Counted from the stretch's first letter, positions 12,301 through 24,809 are shown. The stretch is 64,000 nt of DNA from Thalassia testudinum (GCA_037157565.1 JAZHRO010000036.1:18898501-18962500), one strand, 5' to 3'. The notes: generated by a model not told the origin, from the sequence alone. A program made the numbers and translations.

Positions 12301-13246
12301 GGAGAGAAAGGAGAACTTTGAAGAGGAAATCGAGGCTCAGGAACCTGATTTCACTCATGTTCCTTTTCCTGAGGCTTTGATTAAACCTAGGAAGAAGAAG
12401 CCTGTTGGTAGTAATGAGGAACTCTTGAATATATTCAAGAATGTCAAGATCAATATCCCACTCCTCGATGCTATCAAACACATACCGGCTTACGCTAAAT
12501 TTTTAAATGATTTATGCACACTGAAGCATAAGTCGAGGGAATCTATTTCGAGGAAGGTGGTACTCTCCGAGCAGGCTAGTTCTGTTATCCTATATCACCT
12601 TCCTCAAAAAAAAAGAAATCCAGGTGCTCCTTTGATTTCTTGTGTGATCAGAGATTACACCTTTAATAGAGCACTTCTGGATCTAGGTGCATCTATTAAG
12701 CTAATAACAACTTCACTTTACGAAAAGTTTGGATTAGGTAAACTTCGACTGACTTCAGTAACGCTGCAGTTAGTGGACCATTTGGTCGCAAATCCACGAG
12801 GCGTTATTGAAGATGTTATTGTCAAGGTTAAGGATTTCTATTTTGTTGTAGATTTCCTTGTGCTTGACATGGATGTACCTGAAAATTTAAGGGACATGCC
12901 TATCATTCTGGGGTGTCCGTTCCTGGCTTCCGCTAAGGCCAATATCAATTGTGAGAGCGGTAGCATGGAAATCGCCTTTGGGGATCAGAAATTGAAATTG
13001 GATGTTTTTAAAGTGATTAGCAAATTCGAGGATTGTAGATTTATAGAGGAACTTGAGGAAGACAATTTGAACATTGAAACATGTATGGTGGTTTCTGCAA
13101 TCAAAAGTTCCTCCTATTGTGATGGAACTGACCTGCAACCCTCTGTGGCAAACCCGCTACATTCTAAAGAGGTTATTGATTTTGCTCATTTTCAACCTCT
13201 TCCTCTTGATGAATCTTTTCAGCATCATCCTTACCTTCAATCCTAA
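12301..13246 (+). pseudogene. Athila-2 aspartic protease and gag-pol linker
   Basis: The longest open frame of the element (12377-13246, 289 codons). It holds a basic stretch PRKKKP, the KNVKINIPLLDAIKHIPAYAKFL-type region upstream of the protease, the active-site block ALLDLGASIKLI (about 12675; DLGAS intact), VTLQLVDHLVANPRG and MPIILGCPFLASA (about 12900). The acidic tail is the linker to RT. The frame ends at 13246, before RT. Confidence 0.88.
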
Positions 13247-14420
13247 ACCCGCCCCAGCTCGAATTGAAACCATTTCCTGAGAGTCTGAAATATCAATTTT
13301 TTGGACCACAAAAGATGCTCCCTATGATTATCGGTGCTAGATTAACTACATAGCAAGAGATTAAACTGATCAAGGTCTTAAAGGAACACGAGGAGGCAAT
13401 TGGTTGGACCATTCATGATCATAGAGGGATCGAGTCATCTTACTGTAATCATAGAATATTCTTGAAAGATGGATCCCACCCTTCTCGCCAAATACGGAGG
13501 AGATTAAATCCTAATATGCGAGAAGTGGTCAAGAAGGAAATTATCAAGTGGCTTGATGCAGGAATCATTTATCCGATCTTTGACAGTCCTTGGGTAAGTC
13601 ACGTGCAAATTGTTCCCAAGAAAGCCGGGATTACTGTTGTGACTAACGAGAATGGAGAATCTGTCACAACTCATTCAGCTTCCTCTTGGAGGGTTTATAT
13701 TCGTTACAGGAAGCTGAACATAGCGACGAAAAAGGATCATTTCCCTTTGCCCTTTATCGATCAAATCCTGGAAAGGTTAGCCGGGCAGAAGTACTTTTGT
13801 TTCCTAGACGATTACTTGAGATACAATCACATCCCAATCCATCCCGAGGATTAGGAGAAAATGACTTTCACCTGCCCCTACGGAACCTTTGCTTTCTGTT
13901 GGATGCCCTTCGACTTATGCAATGCACCCGTGACTTTTCAATGGTGTATGCTAGTCATATTCTCTAACATGGTGGGAGAGTTTATGGAAGTCTTCATGAA
14001 CGATTTCTCTATTTTCGGAGAATCGTTTGATTCTTGCCTAGCTAATCTTGAAACAATCCTTAAAAGATGCATCAAAACAAGATTGATTCTTAGCTGAGAA
14101 AAGAGTCATTTCATGACACAAGAAGGCATTGTCTTGGATCATGTAATCTTTGAATGAGGAATCGAAGTTGACAAAGCTAAGGTTGATATTAGCTCTAAAC
14201 TTTCTCCTCCCACATCTGTCAAACAAATTCGATCATTTCTTGGTCATGTGGGATTCTATAGGAGGTTCATTGAGGCTTTTCTAAGGTTGCTCGCCCTTTG
14301 AGCAATCTTCTTGCCAAAGATACGTCGTTTGATTTGAACGAATCATGCCGTAAGGCATTTAATTTTCTTAAAATGACAGTTACCTGTGCTCCAGTGTTGT
14401 AACCACCAGTTTGGACAATT
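13247..14420 (+). pseudogene. Athila-2 reverse transcriptase, mutated
   Basis: From 13462 the frame reads RRLNPNMREVVKKEIIKWLDAG, DSPWVSHVQIVPKKAG, SSWRVYIRYRKLN and CFLDDYLRYNHI (motif A; usual form CFLDGYSGYNQI), a stop at 13852, then TFTCPYGTFAFCWMPFDLCNAP and the catalytic box as FMNDFSIF (about 13995). One of the two paired Asp residues is Asn. IRSFLGHVGFYRRFIEAF follows after further stops. It is inactive. Confidence 0.88.
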
Positions 14421-14810
14421 CCATTTGAGATCATGACCGACGCTTATGATTACATGGTCGGGGCTATTTTCGGTCAGAAGATTGATAGGAAGCCCTCTGT
14501 CATTTACTACGTTAGCAAATCTCTGGACGAAGCCTAGTGGAATTACACTGTTAGTGAGAAAGAATTGTTAGCTGTTGTATTTGCTCTGGAGAAATTCAGG
14601 GCTTATCCCTTAGGGTCTCATGTCATAATTTATACCGACCACTCAGCCGTGAGACATCTCTTGGCCAAAAAGGATGCCAAACCCCAGCTTATACGATGGA
14701 TTCTTCTGCTTCAAGAATTTGATCTCGAAATTACAGATAAATTTGGGGCACAGAATGTGGTGGCGAATCATTTGTCGAGACTTCTGAGTGATTTTTTTTG
14801 TCTGAATATT
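14421..14810 (+). pseudogene. Athila-2 RNase H domain
   Basis: It begins IMTDAYDYMVGAIFGQK and includes a stop at 14536, then SEKELLAVVFALEKFRAYPLG, YTDHSAVRHLLAKKDAKP and LLQEFDLEITDKFGAQNVVANHLSRL-like sequence near 14705-14785. The acidic catalytic positions are present. Apart from the stop it is well preserved. Confidence 0.88.
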
Positions 14811-16150
14811 CCGATTGCTGATACTTTTCTGAACGAGACTATCCTTGCAGTATCAGGTGTCCAAACTCCGTGGTTTGTTGACATCATAAATTATTTGACC
14901 ATTGGTCAAATCCCTCAAGATTGGACCGAGCAACAACGAGATGGATGCAAATCTGAGGGCAAATATTACTTCTGGGAGGGCCCTGAACTGTATCGCATCT
15001 GCTTTGATCAGATTATTCACCGATGTATTCCAGAGATTGAATTCAAAAGTATACTCGAGTTCTGCCATGCATCTGCGTGTGGACATTTCTCTGGGAAAAA
15101 GACGGTTGCATAGATTTTCTAATTTGGATTTTATTGGCCGTCTTTATTCAAGGATGCCCATGAATTCTCGAAGTTGTATTCCCGATGCCAGGCACTTGGG
15201 AGCATAACCAAGAGAGACATGATGCCCCTAAACCCTATTTTTCCGGTCGAAATCTTCGATGTTTGGGGCATCGATTTTATGGGACCCTTCCTCCCTTCAT
15301 TTGGACACCAGTACATTCTCATCGCTGTTTATTACGTGTCCAAGTGGATCATGGCCATTCCCACCCAAACCAATGACCACGAGTGGTCAGCGATTTCGTC
15401 AAGAACATCTTCAGCCTGTTCGGGATTTTGAGGGCCATCATCAGCGATGGTGGTACTCACTTCACTAATACTCAGTTTCGTAATTTACTGGCAAAATACG
15501 AGGTAAATTACTGAATTTCCACACCTTACCATCCCCAGACGAATGGACAGGCTGAGATTTCCAATCGGGAGATCAAGAATATTCGTCAGAAAACGGTTAG
15601 GCCTGATCGGAAAGACTGGCCTCAAAAGCTTGAGAATGCTCTTTGGGCCTACTGTACAGCGTACAAAACGCCTATCGGCATGTCACCATTTCATCTAGTG
15701 TATGGAAAGACGTGCCATTTACCTGTAGAAATTGAACATGGGACATTCTAGGCAATCAAACAATGTAATCTAGATTTGAGTTTAACCGGAAAGACCAAGA
15801 AACTCCAACTATCTGAGTTGGAGGAGCTTAGAAATGACGCGTACGAGAATGCCAAGTTCTACAAGGCTTAGACCAAAGCTCTTCATGACCAATTGATATC
15901 TCGCAAGAGCTTTGACCCGAAGCAGAAGGTCTGGCTCTTTGATTCTTGACTTAAGCTCTTTCCCGGCAAACTTAGGTCAAAATGGAATGGCCTGTTCATC
16001 ATCGATTAGATATTTTCAAAAAGGGCCGTTCAAATTTATGACCTAAAGATGGGTAATTCATTTAAAGTCAACGGTCAACGTCTGATGCCTTTTATTGACC
16101 GTATTGTTCCAGAACCCATCTCAGACATGGTTGCTCTCATCATGTTGTGA
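14811..16150 (+). pseudogene. Athila-2 integrase, broken
   Basis: It has CHASACGHFSGKKT of the zinc-binding part (about 15062), IFDVWGIDFMGPF with the first catalytic Asp (about 15255), ISDGGTHF (about 15440), [13 protein letters not shown] with the catalytic Glu (about 15540) and the Athila C-terminal blocks ([14 protein letters not shown] near 15670; LQLSELEELRNDAYENAKFY near 15800). The sequence changes frame several times and has stops near 15111, 15428, 15750 and 15870. The terminal stop is at 16148-16150. Confidence 0.87.
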
Positions 16151-17518
16151 TTTCTTTGGCTAGACTTCGCCTAGCTGATGGCATTAAACTCAGCAGTTGT
16201 GCAGTCTGACTCAGAGTTGACCCGAGCATCATATTCAGGTGATATCTTCTACATTCTACCTTCATTTCATGTCTTTTATTCTCAATGCGGACATTGCATC
16301 AGCTAGGCATGGGGGGGTAGATTCATTTCTGAATCATTTTGTCATCTCTGTGGGATTCTTGTAAATTCTACTTGTTTTCTTTTGTATATATATATAATTG
16401 AATTAGGAAAGAATACTTGGACATTAGGACTTTTTAATCTTAGGAAATATTACAGTAGGATATGAACACTAAGACTCTTCAGATCTTTGAGCTTAATTAG
16501 CCCGGGTATCCACTAAAATGTGAATTTGTTTATCGAGTCCTCGCCATCTTGAATTCCATTTCAATTTTATTAAATAAGTTTAGGTGATAAGTACATAACT
16601 TATCAACCTACCCTCTGATTTAAGGGAACTTTAAGTCTAAGCATCTACATGCTATTCACACTAACTCGTTGTTCGACGATTTTAGTGGGCATTGGGTAGC
16701 TAACGAACCTTCTTGGGTGGTATGGCTGGCAGGTTATCGTGGGTAACAGCTCATAGGTAGGTTTCTGGAGCCCAGCCACTGGACCATTCTTTTCCTGCTG
16801 TCTTTAGGTAAATCTTAGACTAGGGAAGTCACCTACTTAAAAAAAGAAGAAAAGAAAAAGAAAAGGAAAGGGAGAAAAGAAAAAAAAAGCCACACTGCAC
16901 TGCACGAGTATGGCTGGTAAGTTATCGTGGGTAACAACCCATTGGTAGGTTGTCCAAAACCCGGCTCAAGAAATGCATGTTTAATTCCTAAAACACCTAG
17001 AAAGAAGCAAAGAAGTAGAATAAGCTAGGGAGATATACACTGAATTCACCCTTGTGTTGACCCCATAAAAAGAAAAGTAGGGAGAAATCTACCGGTTGTA
17101 TAAATACACTTTTAGGCAGAATTCTTTTTAAGGTCACCTAGGGATGTAGAAACCCGAAGTCCATTCTGATTGCTAATCAACGAGTCTATCACATTCACAA
17201 AAAGATGCTTAGAACTTAGGGTTCTCATCTAGTCTTGGGTGAGTTGAGTGGCCGTAGAAAGCCGCTTTGTAACCTTAAACTCAAAAATCTAAAAAAAAAT
17301 TAGAAAAGAAGAAAAAGGAGAGAAAGTGATCTTTCTTTGAATAAAGCGAGGGCCTGAGTCGGTCTGTATTTTGGTAGATACCCGGGTGCTGTTGTGTCTT
17401 TGGAAGTTCAGGTCCTAAGTAAAAATTTCTTAATGTTGAAAATGACTTTTGCCCGAGTAATCCAATCCTGATTCTTTTATAAATAGCATGTAGTTTTTGC
17501 TAGGGACCAGCAATAAAT
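16151..17518 (+). other. Athila-2 3' untranslated region with an internal repeat
   Basis: No gene. A block TATGGCTGG...GGTTATCGTGGGTAACA...GGTAGGTT is found twice, near 16718-16765 and 16910-16955, about 190 bp apart and separated by an A/G-rich tract. A purine-rich GGCATGGGGGGG at about 16304-16315 resembles the true polypurine tract 1.2 kb later. Confidence 0.65.
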
Positions 17519-17531
17519 AGGCATGGGGGTG
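17519..17531 (+). promoter_or_regulatory. Polypurine tract of Athila-2
   Basis: AGGCATGGGGGTG directly precedes the 3' LTR start, where plus-strand DNA priming takes place. It is short and interrupted by a pyrimidine pair, as in other Athila elements. Confidence 0.7.
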
Positions 17532-19147
17532 TGATATGCATACATCTAAATAGCCAAAAATGTCTACTAATGCATATTCTTAGTGTCATATTAGCATCAT
17601 GCATTGTAAATATTACATAACATGCATCATCATGCATTTAGGTCAAATTATATAAATTGTATAGTGATTGTCTCTTTTTGTGGGCAGGGATAGGGTGATT
17701 TTTAATTAGGCCTTCGGTCGGAAGATGCAACCGTATAGATCTGATCAGAGCGAAGACGGGAGTTCGATGACTCTAAGATCGCTCTGATCGGACATCCGTA
17801 GCACCAGATATAGTTCAAGGTAGCCTAAAGATCAAGGGCCAAGATGGTGTCAAACCGCACTTCAGACTACAAATCCGACCACATGGATAGGTTCGGATCG
17901 ATGATTGCAGCCTAATGGCACGAAAATCGGCTCAATCCGACATTCATGGCACTTTCTACATGTCACAGAAGATGAACAGTCATGATGGCACAATGTGGTG
18001 CCATCACATCTCTGCCCAAATCAGCCGCAGCATCGCTTCTCATCCTCTGAAGGTGCGGGCGAGGTGAGATCTGGGTCGTCGGTCTTGATCCAATGGCCAC
18101 GAGCGCGTGCGCTTAAAACGTAAACGTGATGAAGTGGTTGTAGCGCAGCAGTCGAGCGCCCTTGCGTAAGCGCGAGGTGCGGGTTTGACTCGCGATCAGT
18201 GGCGTGCGACCGTTTAGTCTCGACCGTGTGATCAGCTGCAGATGGTCCAGATCTCCCAATCGGGCGCACTCACGATCAAATGCACCGCCTCACACTTGAT
18301 CGCATGCGTAGCTGAAGCGGGCGAGAAGCGATCTAAACCGTCCGATCTCGCTATCGGACGGCTGAGATCCATTGAACATGCGCTTGGCGTTAAGGTGTGG
18401 GAGAGGAGGAGGTGTGCGTGACGCGCGCACATCACCCACGATTAGACATTTAGTGACGGATAAATCCGTCACTAAGGACCTGATTTTAATACTTTTGAAT
18501 TTGTAATGACTAAATTGCCCCCTATCCTTGCAACTGTAAAAGGAGACCCCTACCCTACGAAATTCTCATCCCTTCCTTCACCTCTCTCCCTCACCAAAGC
18601 TCAAGAGAAGCTTGTCTGACACCCGGGATGCCTACTCTAGAGCCAAATCCAAGTTTCCTCGCCCCTGTTCCGGAAGTGGATCCCGCGAGGACGACGACGT
18701 GTGCTTCTTCCTGCTTCATCCTCCTCGCTCCGTCCTCCGTCTTCCAGGTGTCTCTCCGTCCAGCTTGTCCTCCAAGCATTCGTCAAGGGGGATAACATCT
18801 CTTTCCCTTTTTTTTAATCGCTTTCTAGAATAGAATTTCCCGCTTTCTAGTTGTAATGATTTCCTAGTTTCTACTTATAAAACCAATATTATTTTATCAA
18901 GTGATTGTTCTCTCTCTATCTCTCTCTCTTATTGTTTATATTCCATCGTAACTATCCCTCTTTAAAACAAGAATACAAAAAAAATTATAATCGTCGATTT
19001 AAGATTGACGTAGCCTCCCTGTGTTAGATCTGGAATTTCTTTACAAATTTCGGTTAAATTTATTTGTTGACGGATTGCTTTGCAAATCGAACTACAATGA
19101 TGAGTTTTCAAATCTAATGTCGATCGTGTAGTTTTCCGATCTCAACA
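17532..19147 (+). repeat. Athila-2 3' LTR
   Basis: Full-length partner of 7641-9255, ending GATCTCAACA before the GGCGC duplication at 19148-19152. Confidence 0.92.
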
Positions 19148-19152
19148 GGCGC

Positions 19153-19214
19153 TTTCGGCATCTTTATTTAAAAGGTTACCCCCACATGAGGCATCAATAA
19201 ACCACCTCAATTGG
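19153..19214 (-). pseudogene. Athila-1 gag scrap between two insertions
   Basis: These 62 bp read on the minus strand as the conserved gag segment around FIDASCGGNLLNKDAES, which continues directly into AYEFFDEM at 7640. It is left between Athila-2 and the LARD. Positions 19210-19214 (ATTGG) are the LARD duplication. Confidence 0.88.
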
Positions 19215-21919
19215 TGTTCGACTGATAAATTGGTGTTTTAAAATTGCTTTGTTGTAATATAGTCAAAATAGCGTTCAAACAAATAAATTTATTACTTGAA
19301 TAAAAGTTCGAGGTTGAATACATGGAGCAAATAAGAATACACACACTAATCTGAAATACTGTAAGTGAGCACAAGAATTTAAACCGCAAAATGATTTTCA
19401 CTAAATACTAATCTATCACTTTTAGATATTCAATGAATTCTCATGTATTATGAGGCAATAAAAAGGTAGAGAAGTTAAAATAATGGTGATTTAAATCACC
19501 AATTATTCTCTATGCATGTGTGTGTGTGTGTATATATCAAGCATTCAATGTTTCAACAGTATCAAGTCTCAAGCCTCAAATCAGTCGTCGGGTTTAATGA
19601 CCAGACGACTTAACCTATCAAATTTAGGTCTTCTTTTCTTCTTCTGCTTCTGCTTTCTCTTCTTTCCTTCTTCTTTAAGCACAGGGGAAAGGGCTCGGAT
19701 TTTGGCTAAGTGTTAGCCAATGTACAGAAGAACAAAACCCTCCCTTGCCTCGCGCACTCTCTTCCCTTCTCTCTCTTAGGTTCCGCTCTCCCAAAGTCAT
19801 GCACATCGGGTTATGGGGTAATCGGAGGATCCCTGTACCTAGGTCCATGCTCACCGGCAGTGGGTGGTGAGTGAGGAGTGAAGGCTTAAGCGAGTCGGGT
19901 GCACCAGGTCCACAGGGGAAATGTCGTAAACGAGGCACGTGAGAGGTGTTTTGGGACCTCACCCCGTGGTTGGAGGCGATAAGCTCCAATCACCTTTTCA
20001 ATTTATGGGCTTGTATGAGCTCTCAAGTTTACGATTTGGGACTAAAGTCTTACACCGTCTTCGGCTGCAGGCAGCGGGTGGTGGCGTCTACAGTTAGAGT
20101 GGCTGCTGAGGATGTAGCACCTAATCGAGGCCTTGGAACGTAACCTAGAGTGTAGCCGCGTCTCCTGGAGATGTCGCCTAGAGCTGCAGGTGCTGAAGAT
20201 AGCTTCAAGCTTCTTTCGAAGCTTTGCGGTAATGGTGCGGAGGAGTGAAACTTGAGAATAAAACATACGGCTTCACGGCCACATTAGAACAGCTCATAAG
20301 CATCATTGGACCACGGCGAAGGTAGTGGCGGTGGTTTCATGAAGTTTGAGTGGCTGAGGTGGCTGGACGGAGTCGGGAATGATGGTGGAAAGGTGGGTTG
20401 TTTGGTGGATGATGTGGGCAAGTGTAATGGCATATAGGGAGAGGGGTTTTGTAGAGGGTGGTGTGACGAAGGTCATGAGGTGGTTGGCGAGGTGTTTGGT
20501 GGTCTGTGGTGGTGGCGCGGGCTCGTTGGAGCCCGACCGGTCATGGAGAAGACGGTGAGGGAGATAGGTGGTCGACGGTCGAATTGAGAAGTTAAGGGGA
20601 GGAAAAGAAAGGAGAGAGAATAAGGGAGCTTAAGGACCTAGAATTGCAGAAGGAGGTTGGGCGGTTCGGCTGTGGTTGGCCGACGCCGTGGACGAATGGT
20701 TTTTTTTTTGAAAGGATGTGGAATGCTATGACGAAGGGTTTTTCGATGAGGGAGATGGCAAGGATGAAGGGGCTAAGGTGCCCCTGAGTTGGCCGTCGAG
20801 AGGCGGAGGAAGTCAGGGAAGGAGACGCTCCCAATTTGGTCATTGGGAGGCCGTAAGACGACAGAGGGAGATGCTCGCCGGAGCTAGGTCGGAGGAGGCC
20901 GGATGTAGGGTTAGGAAGAGCTTTTTGGCCTCAAAACTAGCTGCCCTCCACGGCCGTTCCCTGGGGATCCTTTTATAGGGCTCAGGAGGGGGTTTTGAGC
21001 TTGGAAGCGAAGCTTCCAAGCTAGGAATTGTCGCCGGAGTAGGAAACTCAAATCTCTCATGCGTTCGCATGAGAGATTGGGAAGGTTGTGGAGCTCATGG
21101 ATGGTTTCAAAAGGAAGAGGACTCCTCAAAGAACCTCTCTTCTAATTTTGGAAGGGATTGATTGAACAGAGGAGTTCTCTTCAATCAAAGGTCGTTGGAG
21201 AAGGATTCTTCCGTGATAATGTTGGAGGGACCTATTTGCAAAGAGTGATAACAAAGATAGGGGTCTTTTTGTAAGGAATTTGAAAGTTAGGGGTCTGAAT
21301 GAGATAGAAAGAGTCTGACTGGACCAAAATGTAAACTTGATCAAGATGATTTCAGTTTAGGCCCAAATTTTGGCACAAACCTAATTTGGACCCAAGGAAT
21401 CCAATGGTGAAATTAGATTTAGGTTTTGACCTCGTTTGACTGGGTAATTTATGTAAAATTTCAAATTAGGGTAAAAGTCAGTCTGAAACTCTATTTTGGG
21501 TCAAGACGGGTTCTGATGGTCAAATTGAGGGTACCAAACCCTAGAAAATATTTTTCTATGAAGTTTAGAGGGTTTAGGTGAATTTTATCCTAACCAGAAC
21601 CTTAGTTAATTAAATGGATCTATTTTTAGGATTTCAAAAGTCATTGAATTCGCAAAACACATGAAAATACTTTTCTGTTTGTTCTAACTCACTTTTTAGC
21701 CTTTTATGACCATTTGACCCTTAATTATCCCCTGGAAAATCCATGGTTGTACTACATTCTTGATGTGATGTTAAAATTGTAGTTTTAACCCTATTTTCTT
21801 GTCTTACCCTCAGAATGGATTTGCAGTGAAATATGGCTCTCTGGCAGTTATGTAGGAGTATTTACTGACTTAATTAGATCAAAATGAGCTAGTTATGACT
21901 TATGATGGTGTTCACATCA
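19215..21919 (-). repeat. LARD 3' LTR (left)
   Basis: On the minus strand it begins TGATGTGAACACC and ends TCGAACA. A TATA box (CCTATAAAAGG on the minus strand, 20971-20980) and the U3 palindrome (21051-21078) mark the promoter. A TG run near 19517 and ORFs in the GC-rich part are incidental. Confidence 0.9.
21051..21078. repeat. Palindrome in LARD 3' LTR U3
   Basis: Thirteen-base perfect arms (AATCTCTCATGCG and complement) around TT, identical to the LTR A copy. It lies about 75 bp upstream of the TATA box on the element strand. Confidence 0.88.
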
Positions 21920-23722
21920 TACCCTTATTCCTAACTTTTTTTAATTCCTTAGCAAAATCTCATGAAATTAACTTTAATTCTAGACCATTTGCCTTTGTAT
22001 GCTCAGAGTTCTGATGTGTGCTTTTTTTTGTAGATTAAGTCAGAATGCCATTAATAGGCCTAGAGGTACTCAAGTAGCAACCAAGATCCGGACCTGACCA
22101 GCTCTACCCTCTGTTCGCTGCGAAGGTTTCTAAGGCCCGCAGGAATTAACCTAAGATTCGTTGAACTCCGCGGTTAAAGCACCGGTGCTTGTAACATGTT
22201 TTAACCCAGGTTCAGTTTGTAGTGCGTTTTTGTAAGAGAGAGGCAGAGGAATTTTTTCTTTGTTTTTGGAGAGTTTTCTCTCTCTTTTCTTTTTATTTCT
22301 AGGTTTGGATTGACTTTATAACACGGTCTGTATTGGATTCCTAATTCCCACCATCAATCCTTGTCGGATCCCTAGCAATCGATGCTTCGAGATATCACCG
22401 CCCATGGCAATCCCTAAAACCTTGGCTTTCGAGATAATCCTGCTCATGGCGTTCTGTAGCTAAATTCAGACCTTGGCAATCGACATTTTGTGATAATGTT
22501 GCTCATGGCATCTAAACAAGCACAATGTGCTTACATGCCCTCGATAGGATATTTAGATATCCTAGGAGATAAGCACTAAGGAGAAGATATGTTATTACAC
22601 ATCTTTGAGGGGAATTTCCCGCTTCTCTGTGCCGGGAGCTCATTTAAATCAACTTGTGTTGATCAGTCGCTCCTAATCTAAGTAACTTTTTCAGAACAGA
22701 TTTAACGCATTTGCGTGATTTTGATACTTAAGCGCACTGAGCCAGACTGTGTGTGGATTGGGGTGCTTATGTTACCGAGTCTCGCAAACCAGAGGTAATT
22801 TAACATGGTCGAAAATCCCTGAGCCTTAGACCTAATACTTAAACTTCGCATTTTCCCCAACCTCTTGAGGACTATCGAGATCTTAGCGGATACTTAAATT
22901 TTTAAGCCTAGGATCGTAGCCCAAGAGGCTATGATCAGGGTTCATACTAATATCTTTTGTCTCTTAGCACTTTTTGTCTTTCATTTTCTTTGTTTTTGAT
23001 TTGGACTAGAATTAAGTCAATTCCTTAATCTTTTACTCATGACTATCTCTTTTTCTTTTCTTTGCAAATTATACTTTTTTTTGACATTTTTATCCCCTCC
23101 CCTTTCTTTCCTAAAAAATGATATGCAATCAATTCACTCAAAATTTCCTTCTCCAACTTTTTGTTCTTTTTCAGTTTTGTTTTTTTTTTTGGAATATGTA
23201 TTTTTTTTTGTGAGAACCCTTCCAATCTTGTGAAGTTTTGTATGTTTGCACTTTACCACCCTCCCATGCTTATGCTTTGCAATGTCCTCATTATAAACAG
23301 AGGGTGTGAAATAGTTAGGGTTCATGAGTTTAGAATAGGATTATCGGGTGAGTGAATGGGTCGGGAATGACTGTTGCGGTCAATTTCAAGACTTGGCATG
23401 AGTACCAGAGGTGGGATCGACTGTTCTAAAACTGAACTCAGAGTGCAATAGACGTGAAGTACAAATGGATAATCAAAAGGATCTCGGATTTTTAGAATGA
23501 TGGGTTGCCTCTCGTTAAGCGCTAAATTCAACGCCTTCAGCCGAGCGGAAAATGGTATGGAGAGGGAGTGATGAAATGAGACGAGTTTTGCAGAACAGGC
23601 ACCTTGATCAATAGCCTAGTTGGTCCAACCATGTACTTATTCAGATCAATAGGTTGATGATGCAGCTCAAACCCAATCAATCTGGTGGGTTGATAGATGT
23701 AGATCAAGGGATGCGGAACCTA
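21920..23722 (-). other. LARD 3' interior, no gene seen
   Basis: Between the acidic frame and the 3' LTR. On the element strand the last bases before the LTR are A/G-rich (from the T-rich plus strand at 21935-21945), a likely polypurine tract. T-rich tracts at 23040-23220 produce spurious Lys-rich frames. Confidence 0.55.
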
Positions 23723-24724
23723 TCATATGCTGTGGCGCTCGAGAAGATGTGGAAGTGTGAATCTAGGGTTTGGCTGAGTTGGATCAGCCAGATCAGAGTA
23801 GGGATCCTCAAATGAAAAAGAATTAGTGGAGGATGTAGGAATCCTACGAAAATGATCAGAGAAGGATGAGGCGTGATTTGTAGTCTGATCGAAGTCCGAA
23901 ACCTGATTTGAATGTGGAGAATCATCTGCAACTGGTTCATCGAGTGGAGAATCAGAGTAAAAATTGAGTCCGGTTGCAGGTCGAGGTTGACAACGGGTTC
24001 GGGAAGGCTCTGTATATGCTGTGGTAGAGGTGTTTTCAAGATTAATTGTGTATGAGGGCTCCTCTAGAAATGATTCAAAGGTGGGTTCATTTAGAGAGTC
24101 TTCATAGTAGCCATCAAACTCAATGGTAAATGCTTGAAAAGTGTTTATAGGATCAAGAAAATCTAAGTCAAAAAAAGATTTGAACTCTGGAGTGCAGACA
24201 CTCTCGGCACTTGTTGTTTCTAATTCCTGAGTATTAAAAAGAAATGGTTCCATCTCAATGGAACCTGATTTGGAATCAGTGATGTCGGGACCAGGGACCT
24301 CAGAGTCAGAGTCGAAGAATGGATCATGTATGCTGAGGTTGTAGATTGGTTCATAGTCGTCAGGAAACAAAGGTTCTCCGAAATCAAAGTAAAATTGAAA
24401 ATCGTCGGAGAACTTGCGAGAATCATGTTTTGAATTGGATTCGGGATCAGGGGCTCGACCACAGAATAGATCAAAAGATGTAGACTCAGCAACCTGACTT
24501 GGGTCTAGCCTATTCTCAGATTCCGAGCTCAAAAATGTGTCCCTATTAGGTCTGGGCTTAGGTTTTTGGCTTGTAGGGAAGACCCAATCAAAACCTAACT
24601 CTTCGAACTCCTCGGTTTCTATATCATAAATAGGCGTGACTTCCGAAAAATTAATTTGTATTTCTGAGGAGGTTGGAGAGGTGCATTCATCAAATAAAGG
24701 CCCATAATCATAATCCCGATCCAA
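23723..24724 (-). CDS. Acidic 333-residue protein of the LARD, unknown function
   Basis: The longest open frame in the window. It is rich in Asp, Glu, Ser, Pro and Phe throughout and poor in Lys, with short motifs such as FDLDFLDP, FYFDFGEP and DPFFDSDSEVPGPD repeated in style though not in sequence. I see no zinc knuckle, protease or RT signature and no membrane segment. It is in the sense orientation of the element and follows two shorter frames (25573-25226 and 25070-24810), with which it may once have formed one longer protein. A long open frame in an otherwise decayed element suggests either past selection or a biased composition that avoids stops. I do not recognise the family. Confidence 0.5.
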   Translation of the reverse strand: MDRDYDYGPLFDECTSPTSSEIQINFSEVTPIYDIETEEFEELGFDWVFPTSQKPKPRPNRDTFLSSESENRLDPSQVAESTSFDLFCGRAPDPESNSKHDSRKFSDDFQFYFDFGEPLFPDDYEPIYNLSIHDPFFDSDSEVPGPDITDSKSGSIEMEPFLFNTQELETTSAESVCTPEFKSFFDLDFLDPINTFQAFTIEFDGYYEDSLNEPTFESFLEEPSYTINLENTSTTAYTEPSRTRCQPRPATGLNFYSDSPLDEPVADDSPHSNQVSDFDQTTNHASSFSDHFRRIPTSSTNSFSFEDPYSDLADPTQPNPRFTLPHLLERHSI

Positions 24725-24809
24725 TATCTAACTTTCATGACATGGGGCCTTGTAATCCTCTCAAGAAGGCTCAGATCTAGATTCTAGGCTAAGGGTGTGG
24801 GTTGAATCA

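Larger units (their letters stand above)
7641..19147 (+). mobile_element. Athila-2: complete but degenerate Ty3/gypsy element (11.5 kb)
   Basis: Bounded by LTRs 7641-9255 and 17532-19147, both TG...CA, and by a perfect GGCGC duplication. It has a tRNA-Asp-type PBS (9259-9276), gag, protease, RT, RNase H and integrase in plus-strand order, and a polypurine tract at 17519-17531. It sits in opposite orientation inside Athila-1 gag. The LTRs differ at about 17 of the first 180 positions, mostly transitions, so the insertion is not recent. Many in-frame stops make it non-autonomous. Confidence 0.92.
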
